A stretch of 64,000 nt of DNA from positions 6,760,956 to 6,824,955 of the forward strand of contig OY744616.1 in the NCBI GenBank assembly GCA_963556255.1, in the 5' to 3' direction. How positions within the stretch are numbered: position 1 is the first letter of the stretch; each line of letters opens with the position of its first letter. The stretch comes from Allolobophora icterica (Eukaryota > Annelida > Clitellata > Crassiclitellata > Lumbricidae). The position numbers and the translations under genes are program-made. Below, piece after piece: positions 1 through 12,545 of this stretch. The notes under the pieces were generated by a model that saw only the letters and a program-made list of their open reading frames with translations, made no database searches and had not been told where the DNA came from.

Positions 1-261
1 AGCTGCATTCCCCAAGAGGGTTATAACTCCTTTTGGGTTCGTCGATCCTTTCCTTTGATCTGCCTGCGTCGGAAATTCCCTGGGTCGACCCGAGAGGAAC
101 AAACCGAAGTTTCGAACTACTTTCTGCTGCATCTCGTTTGAAATTCGATCGCGTCACACAAAAAAACAATCTGCTTGGATGGAAAATCCGTCACTGGAGC
201 TAATCACAGACATACAATAGAAATAGAGCGACAACCCAGATTCATTCACGCAGTTTCTTAG

Positions 262-520
262 TTCCGCCAGAGTAGTCAACTGGACTGTCAATCGAGAGGT
301 CGCGGGTTCAAATTCCACCAGGGCAGTAATTTGTAACGAGATATCTGCTTCACCGATGCCCCCTACCCAACTCAGCTATAATGAGTACACGGACCGTACA
401 CCGTCGATGGGAAGAAGAGACGGCGAGGTAGAGGACTGGCCACCCGCCCTCATCGCTAACAAAATGAAACTAAGTATCATTCCAGTTAGTGTCATATTGA
501 CTTTGGAAACAAATGCGGTC
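262..520 (+). mobile_element. SINE family A copy, 5'-shortened
   Basis: Has the tRNA-like B box (GGGTTCAAATTCC near 305) and then the family body: CCAACTCAGCTATAATGAGTAC, split by small changes, a 'GACGGCGAGG..GAGGACTGGCC' block and the 'TCGCTAACA' block. The A-box half of the head is decayed. Confidence 0.65.
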
Positions 521-639
521 ATGACCTACATGGGGTGGCTAAATCAAAAGAGCGACAAACAATAATTAAAAAATTAAATTGGGACATTGAATTTAATTTA
601 AAAACACAAGCGGGGCGACAATCAATTTACTTGCAATTA

Positions 640-890
640 TATCCATTTATAATATTATGTCCAATTATAACGATATCTATTTATAATACTGGCTAATTAT
701 AATGAAATCTAATTATTAACTTAATGATATCTAATCTTAATGATATCTAATTATAACTACATCTAATTATAATAAAATCTAATTATAATATTATAAAGTT
801 ATAATGATTTTGAATTATAATGATGTCTAATTATGATGATATCTAATATAATGATAGAGAATTATAAATATATGATGCTAATAACAACAT
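640..890. repeat. AT-rich degenerate tandem repeat
   Basis: Irregular units close to TCTAATTATAATGATA repeat about 14 times. No coding signal. Confidence 0.6.
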
Positions 891-1334
891 ATATTTATAA
901 AACATTTTTAAGTTGCGCTCTCTTGCCTCTGTCTTCTGAATATTCTGGTGTTTTCTGAAACAAACCTAACAAGCTTAAACTCTGGAACATAAAAATCAGG
1001 GCGACAGGTCGTTAAGGCCTCTCTTTTGAGCATCACGACTTATATAAGTCTACAGCGGTTAAATCCGAATCCATTAGTCCGCGATCTTCACCGTCTAGAG
1101 CGGAAAAATCTTCCTGTTCATAAGGACGCCATATTGCCTGATTGACACGTGATCAGCCGTCTAGTTAGAGCCAAGTCTGTGTTTTCCGTCGTCTGGCACG
1201 GACTTGATGCTTAATGCCTTACGGGCATAACTGATCTCTTGTTTTGCACAACTTTGGCATCGATGCCACAAATACGCGATATAGGTATTACAATTTCATT
1301 TCCCTACGCATAAATGTGTTGCATATAGAAATAT

Positions 1335-1510
1335 TGACTAAATATGAAGTTAATACATATGCGTGTGCGTGTGTGTGTAGGTGAGTGTGTAGGTAGGTGT
1401 GTGTGTAGGTGTTTGTGCGTGTGCGTGTGCGTGTGCGTGTGCGTGTGCGTGTGCGTGTGCGTGTGCGTGTGCGTGTGCGTGTGCGTGTGCGTGTGCGTGT
1501 GCGTGTGCGT

Positions 1511-1586
<76 letters not shown>

Positions 1587-1592
1587 ATTAAA
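1335..1592. repeat. (GCGTGT)n then (GT)n microsatellite
   Basis: About 250 bases of alternating purine-pyrimidine sequence. It switches from GCGTGT units to pure GT near 1522. Long open frames across it are low-complexity artefacts. Confidence 0.95.
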
Positions 1593-2094
1593 GTTAAAGA
1601 CGTTGACATGCGTTTCCTGTTATTTCGCGTCTCTGTATACATATCCGGGTTCGTGGTTATAAATGGAAATAATTTGAGCCACCATGGAAGCACAGTTTCC
1701 TTCAATCCGTGAGACTCTCTTTGCTGCTTCTGCCAATCTCTGTCTTCCTTCGTTTTCTTATGTATCTGCGAATTCATCTCTTTTCGTCCCTATAGATATC
1801 ATTCTCTCTTCTTACTCATCCTTCTGCCTCTGCCTCTGTTTCTATATACTGTTCTGCGCTGCTCTCCTGTCTTCTTCTATCCTCTCATCTCCTCTTCCCT
1901 TCCGTCTCCTTCTGTTCCCACCCCTCCCTTTTGGTGGCCAACGAGAGTTACTCAGTTGGGTTCGCCGCGGAGATTACCCTATATTACCCAATACAACCCA
2001 CAATAATACCGCAACGTTTCCCACTGTATACAACACAACCCTGTATATTGTTATACTTCGGTTAATAGCTATCTAATCTAATTATACTGATATA

Positions 2095-2446
2095 ATACTT
2101 TTACTTTTACTTTATACTTTTATAATCTTATCTTGTCTTATCTTATATGATTACTTATAAAGCGCCTCTCACAGTATAGATTTTTCAGAGACGCTCCCAG
2201 CGTCACGACCCCAAGGGAAAAGAGAAGTCTTTAGGCAGCGGAGAGAAGAGGGCGAGATCCCAAGCAATATCTTGCTGCGGAGAGAGGTGGCAGGTCATTC
2301 CATAAGGAAGGTCCAAGGATGGAAAAAGCACGATGCTGATCCATCGAAGGATAAAGACCTTGCGCGTGGGATGAGTAGGTCACGGCGGTCAGCAGACCAA
2401 AGGGGGCGGGAAGAGAGAGCAGAGAGAGAGACAGAGGTTTACGCAT
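2095..2446 (-). mobile_element. LINE 3' fragment (CR1/L2-like tail)
   Basis: On the - strand the peptide HRAFSILGPSLWNDLPP at about 2290-2345 is the conserved end of LINE ORF2. The 3' UTR signature (CGGAGC... 'AGCGCC..CTCACAG') and a degenerate (GATAA)n tail follow at 2100-2215. Frame is broken after WNDLPP. Confidence 0.7.
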
Positions 2447-2954
2447 TAGGTCACAAAGGTACTTAGGAGCTTTATCCTTTATCCTTTAATGCTATATCTG
2501 TGGTTTTGATGACCTGACTTTTCATGTTACAGTGAAAATATATACACATTGACGATCAAATTTGTTTGTATCTTATACAAATTGTTAGGCTATATATATA
2601 TAGGACTTAGGTGATTCGCCGAAAGTTTGCCTCAGGTAAATTGGTCCCTGGGTGGAAAAACTATTAGAACTGGTCGACTAGGTGCCCGGTCGGTGGAATT
2701 ATTGCCACGCTATATCAGTGACGGTTTGATGAGAAAGAAGCTAAAGAGAGGGCGCTAGGGAGAGATGAGGAGATTGATGGAGGAGAGGAGAGGATAGTAA
2801 AGGAGGGACGGAGTGAAATGGAGAGAGAAGGAGAAAGCGAAACAGGATGCAAGAGAGACGAAACCAGGTGAATACATAGTACGTAAGAAAACGAAGAGAG
2901 GTAAAAAGTGCTAGGATAATCGAAAGAAGGAGCGGAGCTTTAAAAATGTAGCAA

Positions 2955-2979
2955 GAGAGAGAGCGAGAGCGAGAGCGAG

Positions 2980-3078
<99 letters not shown>

Positions 3079-3230
3079 CAGAGAGAGAGAGAAGCAGAGA
3101 GACGGAGACCGAGACAGAGACAGACAGACAGAGACAGACAGACAGAGTCAGAGAGGGAGATAAAGCGACAAAGGAAAGACAGACAGACGGACAGAATGCC
3201 ACCAAGACAAGGTCAGAGAGACAGTCACAA
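2955..3230. repeat. (GA)n microsatellite with degenerate flank
   Basis: Pure GA from about 2980 to 3075, then decayed GACAGACA units. Confidence 0.95.
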
Positions 3231-3454
3231 GAGTAAGCAAGGAAGTGACCCGATATATTGAAATACAAGCACGGTGAAGGCTACACGGTAGCCATAGAAA
3301 AACGTTTAAATAGTTACATTTGACATTTTCATGAGATGCAGATTAAAGGAGAAATAACGAAGACCATGATTGACAATGAGAGATCGACCACTTTCTCATC
3401 GCATCGCCTGATTAAACTTACAGGTAGAATAAGCTAGACTTCGTATCAAGAGCT

Positions 3455-3770
3455 AACAAGAAGAAGATGAGGAGAAGGAAGAGGAAGAGGAGGAGAAGGA
3501 GGAGGAGGCGGAGGAAGAAGAGGAGAAGAAGGAGCAGAAGAAGGAGGAAGAAGAAGAGAGGAGAAGGAGGAGGAGCAGGAGGAGGAAGAAGAGGAGGAAT
3601 ATAAGAGGAGAAGGAGAAGAGAAGGAAAGAAGGGGAAGGAACTAGCAGAGGAGGAGGAAAAGGAATAAGTGGAGGACGAAGAAGAGGTGGAAGAAGAGTA
3701 TGTGGAAGACGAGGAGGAAAAGGAGAAGGAAAAGAAGGAGAAGAAGGAGGATTAGGCAGATGTAGCTGAG
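3455..3770. repeat. Purine (GGA/GAA) tract
   Basis: Roughly 300 bases almost free of pyrimidines on the + strand. Similar tracts lie at 12080-12545, 14830-15210 and 37905-38030. Confidence 0.9.
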
Positions 3771-3779
3771 GAAGAAGAT

Positions 3780-3965
3780 ACGCAGTCGCTTAGGTTAACC
3801 GCTGGAGAGACAGCCATGGGTCTGCAGAGATAGCGACTTCAGTTTTCTTAGCCTCGGCAAATGAGGGAGAGTGGCCGTCCTCTTCCTCGCCGCCTGTCCT
3901 CCCCTCTGACTGATTATGGTCTGTACAGCCTACTCACCACAGTTCACTTTGCTAGGGCAACCGAA
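3780..3965 (-). mobile_element. SINE family A, 3' part
   Basis: Reverse complement of the family body: 'AGCGACTTCA..TTCTTAGCCTCGGCA' followed by 'GTGGCC..TCCTC..CCTCGCCG'. The tRNA-like head is absent. Confidence 0.65.
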
Positions 3966-4311
3966 ATCACGCCCACTCAATTAAGGTATACAGTTCGCAT
4001 GAGCTAGCGTAGATATACAGGTAAGTATACGCAATTACGCATGCATGTATGTGTGTATGCCTGTTTGTGTGTGTTTACATGTATGCATGCATTTGTATGT
4101 GTGTGTATGTGTAGTGGTGCGTATGCGTGCATGCGTATGCATGTATGGTGTGTATGGCTATTTAACTTACGCCTGTTGCTACCAATTAAAAGCGCTGATA
4201 CTGCACGTTCCGGATAATTGCTGACCAGTGGTTACGGCATCATCATCTTGCACCTGCGATCGACAATAACCGATAAGCGCACTACTGTTACCATGGTAAC
4301 GTTGTATTTGG

Positions 4312-4385
<74 letters not shown>

Positions 4386-4505
4386 GGCAGACAGTCAGAC
4401 AGACAGACAGACAGACAGACAGACTCATTGACTCACTGACTCACTGACTCACTGACTCACTGACTCACTCACTGACTCACTGACTCACTGACACATCCAG
4501 GATCT
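4312..4505. repeat. (ACAG)n and (TGACTCAC)n microsatellites
   Basis: (ACAG)n at 4314-4425 followed directly by TGACTCAC units to about 4495. Confidence 0.95.
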
Positions 4506-5324
4506 GCCACTGAAACTGACAGTCAGACAGATAGGCAAACAGACATAGGCAAGGCATTGTAAAGAAGACAGTGATATTGCGATAAGCGTAATACATAACC
4601 TGTAAACTGTAAGTGTAATTGAAAATGTAAGCGTAAACTGTAAGTCTTACAATAACTGTAATAGAGTTGTTGCAGCTGCAATTCAAAGTGTAATCGTATT
4701 CATAGCAGGTCAGGACGTTTTTAGCAATATATATAGATTGTTATAGCGCCTGTTAAGAGTCTCTCTTGTAACCGAGAGTTGTCCGCAGATCTCACGTTTA
4801 CGTCCAACTCCGGAATCGGAAGGTCCAAGTTCAAGTTTTATACTCTTTAAATTCAAAAACACCAACGTCATTGCAAAAAGATACACGCCATAAATGAAGT
4901 TAATTTCGTCGACTGGCGCACTATCAGTTGATGTTTATCGCCTTTTAGCGGCGCTACAAAAGTCCTAAGATCAGACTACATGTAAATTCATACAGTCGAG
5001 TCACGCTGAAGCCGACCTATTCCAGCACCTCTGACGAGACGTAGCACTCGTATTAAATCGGTGCGGATTCGAACCCCGTTCGAGCGCAACATTCAGCCAC
5101 ATCCATTTATCATCCTATCAATTTATTTGGCGCCCTTCCTTGCAGTCCCACTGGGCGACCTCTATCGTATCCGTCTTTTCATATCCATCTCTTTTTTTGG
5201 TCGATCCATTTCTTTCATTTCAGAAACAAAGCAATTTTTCTCTTTTATTGGACGTCATAATTTTGCCCATCCATCTTGAAGACTTGTCTCTCCTCGGTGC
5301 CCTTGAGTGGCTACTAGTTATTTA

Positions 5325-5420
5325 TATTTATATATATACATATATATGTATGTATATATATGAAACTTATTATATATTGCAAGTATATGTATATAATAAT
5401 AAGAGTGTATATAAATATAG
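5325..5420. repeat. TA-rich microsatellite
   Basis: Degenerate (TA)n and TATG units. The stretch 4506-5320 before it holds nothing I recognise. Confidence 0.7.
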
Positions 5421-5514
5421 TATGGTTAGCATAGTATCGTTGTGATTGTGTATGTTCATATACAGGAATATACAAAGGGGAAATAGGGGGAGAGTTAGAA
5501 GATGGCAGAGAAAG

Positions 5515-5780
5515 GGATGGGGAAAGACATAGTGAGAGAAAGAGAGAGAAAGAGAGACAGAGAGAGAGAGAGCCAGAGACACAAAGAGACACAGAGACAG
5601 AGAGAGAATCAGACAGACAGACAGAAAGTGATGCATAACAAAGAGAGCGAGGAGAACAAGGAGGGAGAGAAGAAAAGAAGTAGTTGTAGTAGTAGTGGAA
5701 GAAGAACAAAAAGAAGAAGCAAGAGGAAGAGGAAAAGAAGAACAAGAACAAAAACAACATTAACAACAACAAGACAAAAC
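5515..5780. repeat. GA-rich tract
   Basis: Purine-rich AGAG and AAGAAG units. Confidence 0.8.
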
Positions 5781-5796
5781 TATAGTAACAGATGAA

Positions 5797-5960
5797 ACTG
5801 AAGAAGAACGACAAGAACATCAAAGAACAATAACAAGAAGAACGACAAGAACATCAAAGAAAAAGAAGAACGACAGGAAAATCAAAGAACATAAACAAGA
5901 AGTACGACAAGAACATCAAAGAACAATAACAAGAAGAACGACAAGAACATCAAAGATCCA
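5797..5960. repeat. About 34-bp minisatellite
   Basis: Four to five imperfect units built on AAGAAGAACGACAAGAACAT followed by CAAAGAACAATAAC. The stretch 5961-6560 after it holds no recognisable gene. Confidence 0.8.
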
Positions 5961-6564
5961 GAAATAGAAGAACGCCAAGAACAAGAGCAAGACCTAATCC
6001 ATGACAGCTTGCATAGCCTGTCTACTGATGAAGATGAAGACCGATTGGTGTGCCCTGCACCTAGACATTATAGACGCCCTTCACCATACGTCTTATTGGC
6101 GTTTTGGCCTCATTGGCTTTGAAACTATAGCGATTGACTGTATTATTGAAAGCCCCGTGCACTTATAGTCTATATACTGCATATATACACCTAACCCTCT
6201 TTAGAATGTGCCCCAGTAATACACGGACCTTGATGTAGCGTGCAATAATTATTAGCAGAGAAGAAAGCAGTCCATTAAGCTTGGATCTCGAAGAGTCAGC
6301 CATTGTGCACGTTTTTCTATAGCGACCGTATGGCCTCGATCCTGATCATTTTTCAGTGAAATGATCGGGTTAGATCCTTTACCACCGCTGCCCCTTTGAA
6401 TGGGGTATAATAGTGGCTTCACCTTCTCATCCGCAACATAGGAGGGCGGATCGAAAGTCCTTAACCCATGTAATTGTAATGATAACTTTATAACTTTCCA
6501 ATTACAATTATTGTAATTACAATTGTTTTAATTACAATTATTTTAATTGGACAGTTTAAAGCGG

Positions 6565-6672
6565 TATACTCCTCCTCCTCCATCTCCTCCTCCTCCTCGT
6601 CCTCCTCCTCGTCCTCCTCGTCCTCCTCGTCCTCCTCCTCCTCCTCGTCCTCGTCCTCCTCCTCTTCCTCTG
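6565..6672. repeat. (TCCTCC/TCGTCC)n microsatellite
   Basis: Trinucleotide-based pyrimidine array immediately 5' of the retroelement remnant. Confidence 0.9.
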
Positions 6673-6679
6673 TTTTCGA

Positions 6680-8515
6680 GTAAAAGGCACGGAAATTTTG
6701 AATTCTGATAGTGAGTTTTGAAATTTTGAAAGTGCGGAAATTGTGATTATTTTGGTCGTAAATTCGTTTTCTTTGAATTGAGTAGCATAAGTTTCGAACA
6801 TGGAAACTCCTGTGGCGTTGAAACCGTTAACCCATGACGATATTTTTGATATTGCAGTTGAAGAGCTGAGGAAACATTTGGAGAGTTTGAGGATAGAAAT
6901 TAACGGTTTGGGTGAAGCAAAAATGCAGATATTGATCCCTAATTATCTGGGTGCTTTAAACGTGATAGATTTTGAAATTTGGGCGCAGAAGAAAGACGAG
7001 GAACGAGTTCGAATTCATGAGGAGAAAATGAGAGAGTATGATACGGATACAGCACAGTTGGAGGCGAGATTATTAGCAGTTCGGACTGGAATGTGCACGG
7101 ACAAGTAATAGTGAGGTGTTGAATGAAGGTGATTTGTCTCAATTATTTGTCGAGTCTGATGAAATTTTGGATATACCGAGTTCATGTGTTTCTGCTAATG
7201 ATTTAAGTCCGTTGAAGTGTGCCGATAGGGGTTTGACGACTGGTGTTGTGAATGAGTTAGTTTCACGAGTTGAGCTTAGTCGCTTGCAACGCGCTGAGAC
7301 CAATGTGGTATCTTCAGTTGTAATTGATGAGACTCGAGGGATGGTCGTCAATGAACGGAGTGTTTGTGAGCTGTCAAATGAATTGTTAGATGACTGTTTT
7401 TTCTGCTGTCGGTGAATTATTTGTTGCATCAGAGGAAAACTAGTCGGCTCTTGATGAATGTGTTTCGACGGATGATTTAGTTCGGTTGTTTAATGAAGAC
7501 GACGATAAGCCGAGTGATGTTAACTCGACTGTGAATAGTGGTGATGGTTTCGTTCGCAGAGTGGATGATGTTGTCGTTAATGAAAGAGTGCTTATGAGTC
7601 ATGGCTTCGTTTGGGACAGACAGACTTTGACAGTAAATTTGGATCCGAATGATGTGGTCTGTGAATGCCAGAAGAATTTTAATGAATCGAGGTTGTCAGG
7701 AAAGGATATACCTCTACTTTCACAGAATGTTTTAATGTGTCAAAAGTTGCATTTGACTACAGGTGTTTGCTTTGTAGCGAATATTTTGAGCTGTCGGTAA
7801 CGTTGAGTTGGTGAATGATTCACTGCATGCGAATGCACCTTAAATGAATGCGAATAATTGGCTTTGCTGTTGCCTTTCGTTTTGTTGGACAGTATTCCAT
7901 GGCATTGGCATATCGTGTACAGTGATGTCTGTTTGCCAGTGGTTTTCTGTTTATATGCATCGTAACTATTTATGCTCTACATTTGAATCGATAATTGTGA
8001 AGCAAGATTTTTGTGCGTTCATGCACTGGTTGATTTATTGCCACTTATCAATACCCTTGTGAAACGTTGCGATGTTTCTAATGTTGTTCCAAGAGTTTAT
8101 TTACAGAGATTTTCTGTTTTGGATTTCGTTGTTGGGTGTCATCGTCGAAAGTGTCTGCGATTTTCGAAACGATCTTTGAAGAAGTTCATGGCGATGATGC
8201 TTCTTCTTGTGACATATAGTGCTGCTACGTTTGTGATTCATCAGTGCGAGGCTCCAGGTTCTACGAAGTTTTTGATTCAACCGTACTGGAAGAAGGGTGT
8301 GTTGGAAATACTTCGACGCGTCTGTTGCAAGGATTTTCGGTGTCTCTACGCTGATCACGCTTATCGTTCATTAACATGGACTTCTACACTTCTTCGTGGA
8401 TTTGTTGGCTCAGCCTTTGAGCTTATCGCGGGAGTTCATCACGAAGGAACTTTTTCGTTGGCTTTCGGATGTTCTTGAGTCGACTGGTGTTTCTTTTGGG
8501 GGTTCTAGTTAAGAA
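6680..8515 (+). pseudogene. Decayed retroelement internal region (gag/pol-like)
   Basis: Successive + strand frames at 6800-7108, 7116-7415, 7486-7800 and 8011-8515 share one compositional style (TTG/GTT-rich) and are separated only by stops or frameshifts, as in one broken polyprotein. The first, 102 residues, is a charged helical segment (ELRKHLESLRIEINGLG; KKDEERVRIHEEKMREYD), a type common at the start of Ty3-like Gag. The second contains ELSRLQRAET, reminiscent of the stretch before reverse transcriptase in such elements. No catalytic motif is visible, so the family is inferred. A possible 3' LTR follows at 8809. Confidence 0.45.
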
Positions 8516-8808
8516 TAGTTTAAAATTAAGGAATTTGAGGTATTTAGTATTGGAACAATTTTTTTAACAGGTTCTTGTAATTAGAATGGACCTATGCTAT
8601 TTAGTGTTGAACAATTTTTTTTATTGGGAAAGGACTCTTGTAAATGATTGCAAATACAATGGACTGTTGCAAATAATAATGTAAATACTTTAGAGTTCAT
8701 AAATATTAGTTGTTTGTAAATGGTTTCTTTGTTATTTAAGCTTTGTTAGTTAAGTAGTGCATTTTTGTCGGAAACTGTGTAGTTTCCTCTCATTTGGGAT
8801 GCGGGGCT

Positions 8809-9301
8809 ATGTTACATACTTACTCTCTTGTCTCATGGTTATATTTAGATGTGTGGGCAGATGTTGCGCTTGACCAGTTCCTTAGAGGGAGTGGTGCAAG
8901 ATCGGTTGCTACTGTATATAAGCGGGATATGTAAATGTGTGACAATCTTGGCTTTTGTTTGCGTAGTTTCCTCTAATTTGGGATGCGGGTATTTCGGGTA
9001 TTTAAGTGGCCCACAAAGTCTCCAGTTGTACTTAGAGTTTCCGCTACAGCGTTTTGTTTAACTCTTCGACTGGTGAAGAAGTGTTTGTCGTTTTCGCTAC
9101 GACCTTTGTATTCAACTCTTCGACTGTGTAAGACGTTGCTTTCGTAGTCTACGTTCGAGTAGCTTGTGGTGAAGATCGGTTGAACGTTTCGACATGTACA
9201 GGTAGACTTGTCTACATAGTTTGTTGCTTGTAACTAAATTCGTTTTATCATACCTCTAGACCGAGCTAGTACTTAAATTTTAAGGGGAACATCTAACAAC
9301 A
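8809..9301 (+). repeat. Putative solo/3' LTR of the retroelement
   Basis: Begins TGTTACATAC after a G-rich stretch and ends ...CTAACAACA, which gives a short TGTTA/TAACA inverted terminus. It contains a TATA-like GTATATAAG at about 8917. The segments near 8780 and 8960 both carry 'GTAGTTTCCTCT.ATTTGGG', an internal direct repeat. No matching 5' copy lies in the window, so the limits are tentative. Confidence 0.35.
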
Positions 9302-9705
9302 TACATACATACACGCATACATACATACATACATACATAGATGCATACCTACATATATAGATGCAAATATATACTGTACATGCATACTGTGCATGCATAC
9401 ATACATACATACCTACATACATACATACATACATGCATACATACCTAGATGCATACATACATACATACATACATGCATACATACAAAGATGCATATATAT
9501 ACTGTACATACATACTGTACATGCATACATACATACATACATACAATGTCATACATACCTACATACGCATATATACATACATGTATTCACACATAGATAC
9601 ATACATATACACATACATAGATGCATACATACATATATATACATGCATACACACAGGCACACATACATACATACATACGTATATACATACATACATGCAT
9701 ACAAA
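9298..9705. repeat. (ATAC)n microsatellite
   Basis: About 400 bases of ATAC with GCAT, CTAC and AGAT variants. Reads as Tyr-Ile-His-Thr repeats in one strand and Tyr-Val-Cys-Met in the other; not coding. Confidence 0.95.
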
Positions 9706-10004
9706 CTGCGTTTGAAGGAGGGTCTAGTGTAGCGTTGCATATAATAATCTATGTCCGTCGTATGAACCGATGAAGACATGAGATAAAGATGGACAACAGA
9801 GCAGCGCCGTCTGTCGACCATCTTTAAAGAAGACGACAACCGGAAATGGACAGTTAATCTGTCGTTGGCCCAAGGGAGACCGATTGGAAATTGGATGCGC
9901 CGTCCGCGGGTAGCGTCCGCTCGACGTAATGGCCATCGTGACGTCTGCGCTGCGTCATCATTCTACGCTGTCCCTCGCATTTACGTCTTACGGGTACTTC
10001 TCTT

Positions 10005-10215
10005 TGTCGCTCTCCGTGTGTGTGTGTCTTTATGTTACTCTCTCTGTCTCTCTCTCGGTCTCTTTCTCTCCTTCTGTCTGTCTGTCTCTTTCTTTCTATC
10101 TCTCTCTTTCTCTGTCTTTTCTGTCTCTCCGTCTCTGTGCGTGTATTTGTGTACCTCTCTCTGTCGCTCTCCGTAAGTCTCTCTCTGTCTTTGTGTTACT
10201 CGCTCTCTTTGTAGT
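10005..10215. repeat. TC-rich microsatellite
   Basis: CTCT, CTGT and TTTC units. The stretch 9706-10004 before it holds nothing recognisable. Confidence 0.85.
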
Positions 10216-10489
10216 AATTATCTATGATTGACTTTTGTCTGTCCCTTAGTCTCTGTTTGTGTATCATTATAACTGTCCGTTTTTCAGAGCGTACGTGTAT
10301 TTTTGTATTGTAGTAGGCCAATATGGTCGGTTGCATGTCTGCTTCTTGTCGGAGACTAAGTGCGTGAAATTATGGCGACATCTGGGGTTTCTACGCTCCA
10401 TCTGTTTTCTAGTCAATTGAATTTATATAGCACCAAGACACTGCGCAGCAACAATGTAAACCAGTTATGTACGATTTATCGCCAATTAC

Positions 10490-10690
10490 TTTAATTTGTA
10501 AATCGAGACTATTTATTGTAATTATAATTAGTAACTTCTATTGCGCCGGTGTCTAACGCACAAGGTATTAATCGATGGCGAACCAAAACCAAGTCGTAAT
10601 CAGGTCAGTATCCAGAAGATCAGTTTGCTAAGAAAGAGAGGCAGACCACGCTGTGGATGAGCGGCGCACTTCTTCAAAGCGCGCAAATGC
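10490..10690 (-). mobile_element. SINE family C copy
   Basis: Shares 'GCGCCGGTGTCTAA.GCACAAGG', the 'CGATGGCG.ACCAAAACCA' block and 'TCAG..AGAAGATCAGT' with copies near 32300, 52640 and 61700. Orientation follows the copy at 24905-25095, where a tRNA-like head is visible on the - strand. Confidence 0.6.
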
Positions 10691-10744
10691 TCCACGCGGG
10701 ATATAATTATGCTGTTGTTGTTATAATAATATGTAATCGTAATC

Positions 10745-11450
10745 GTAAATTTGTGTAGCGCCACTTCAAGAGAAACTATTCAGAGGCGCTCCCGACCTAT
10801 CAACACCAAACCACGATAGAAAAGAATGGTTTTCAAACGCTTGCGGAAAAGGGTCAAAGAAAGACCAAGAAGTTCGTTTCGGATATTGCCAGGCAACCTG
10901 TTCCAGAAAGACGGACCTACCACAGCAAAGCTTTTATGGAGCACTGTGGATGTTCGAGCCACAGGGACAACCAGGTCGCCTTGCGAGGCAGAACGAATCT
11001 ACGGCCTGATGTGTATGACACCGGTACACAAAGCTACCTAAGATAGACTTGGAGCACGCCCTGCAAGATAATTAGGCCTACGCATAAGCGTTAGAAGCTT
11101 AAACTCAATGCGTTTTTGCATGGGCAACCAACGCAGTTTATCTCATATAAAGCTAGACACGTGCCCGAAATTAGATATGCCGCCAATCATGCGAGCAGCT
11201 GCATTCAGAACAGATTGCAACTGATTGGAGCGCGATAGAGTTAAGTCCGCATAGATATATCATTTCCATAGTCCACTCTGGTCTACATAAAAGCATGCAT
11301 GAATCAGGGTCGTGGCGGATTTAGATGCTAGCGATCGGCGTATACAGCGAATCTGATGTATGTGGTAGAAGCACGTGCGACATGCATTTCTAACGCGTTC
11401 TGAAACGGTCAATTCCTGGTACAGGGTCACATCCAAATCCCACACAGTGG
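10745..11450 (-). mobile_element. CR1/L2-like LINE fragment with internal loss
   Basis: 11445-11260 encodes a piece of LINE reverse transcriptase just after the catalytic core (ACRTCFYHIHQIRCIRRSL...), a well-conserved segment in CR1/L2 elements. 10962-10780 encodes the ORF2 end, with KSFAVVGPSFWNRLPGNIR and RKRLKTILF. The 3' UTR signature AGCGCCACTTC...GGCGCTCCCGAC lies at 10755-10796. Residues normally between the two blocks are missing or scrambled in 10963-11259. Confidence 0.75.
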
Positions 11451-11767
11451 TAAAGAAAGAGACGCCAGGAAACGGTGCTGCAGATTGGATGGGTGGACTT
11501 TGGATGGCCTACCTGCACGTGATACCGGCCCACAAAGCTATAGGCAACCTATATGCTAACACGTCTGCTAAAAACAACTACCTCCGGCTTTCCTGCTTTT
11601 ATAGTTTGCTCATAGTCTTTGAGTGAACTGTTCCTCTTTGGCAATCTCTACGTCATACATCTCTACGTCATACATCTCTACGTCATACATGCATAATGAT
11701 ACACGTAATTACTTATGCACGTTTTGCAATGACACACGTTCACTGATATATATTTTTTATATGTTTA

Positions 11768-11802
<35 letters not shown>

Positions 11803-11872
11803 AGGTGTGTGTATGTGTGTAGGTGAGTGTGTGTCTGTATGCGTGTGTTTGTGTGTTTGTGTGTGTGTGTAA
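11768..11872. repeat. (GT)n microsatellite
   Basis: GT dinucleotide with GTAG, GTCT and TTTG interruptions. Confidence 0.9.
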
Positions 11873-12079
11873 GACTGGATTTCATTAATACGACTTCTAT
11901 TTTTCGAGTGACTGAGTTCGCCCAAGCACTTCATCACTTAGTTCTGCTTCCGTCGCAGACTCCTCGGTCGCTGGTCCTGCTGCTGATGTCGCTGCCACGA
12001 TAGAGACCGACACACTCCGTCTCTTTATCAAACGATCACACTTGGCCTCAACTCGTCCGTCGCGATTGCGCCATCGGAA

Positions 12080-12545
12080 GGACAGAGAGGGACAGAGAGT
12101 AACGAAGAGGGACAAAGAGTAAAGAAAAGGGACAAAGAGGGGGGAAAAGGGACATATAGGGACAGAGAGAAGGGCAAAGAAGGACAAAGAGGGACAAAGA
12201 GGGACACATGGGGCCATAGGGACAGGTAAGAACAGAGGGACATACAGGGACAGAGACTGATAGAGACAGAGAGGTTAGAGGAACCGAGTGACAGAGGAAC
12301 GGAGGGACACAGAGGAACCGAAGGACGGGGAGGGCCGGATGCAGAGGGTTGGAGGGATGAAGTAGAACGTATGGATACAGGAACTGAGAAGGACAGTAGA
12401 AGAGAGACGAAGGTACAGAGAGACGGGTGGAGAGGGATAGACGGCGGGTAATATGGAAAGAGGCAGATACAGGGAGAGAGAGAGATACAGAGACAGAGAC
12501 AGAGAGAAACAGAAAGAGACAAAGAGAGAGAGATAAAATAAAGGC
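12080..12545. repeat. Purine-rich minisatellite (GAGGGACA units)
   Basis: GGGACAAAGAG and GGGACAGAG variants repeat for about 450 bases. 12546-14020 holds nothing I recognise except poly-A/T-rich sequence at 13730-13970. Confidence 0.85.

Noticed and set aside
11897..12080. Possible coding exon on the - strand (peptide with KCDRLIKRRSVSVSIV)
   Set aside because: The composition looks gene-like, but it runs out of a purine minisatellite, has no convincing splice sites and no recognisable domain.
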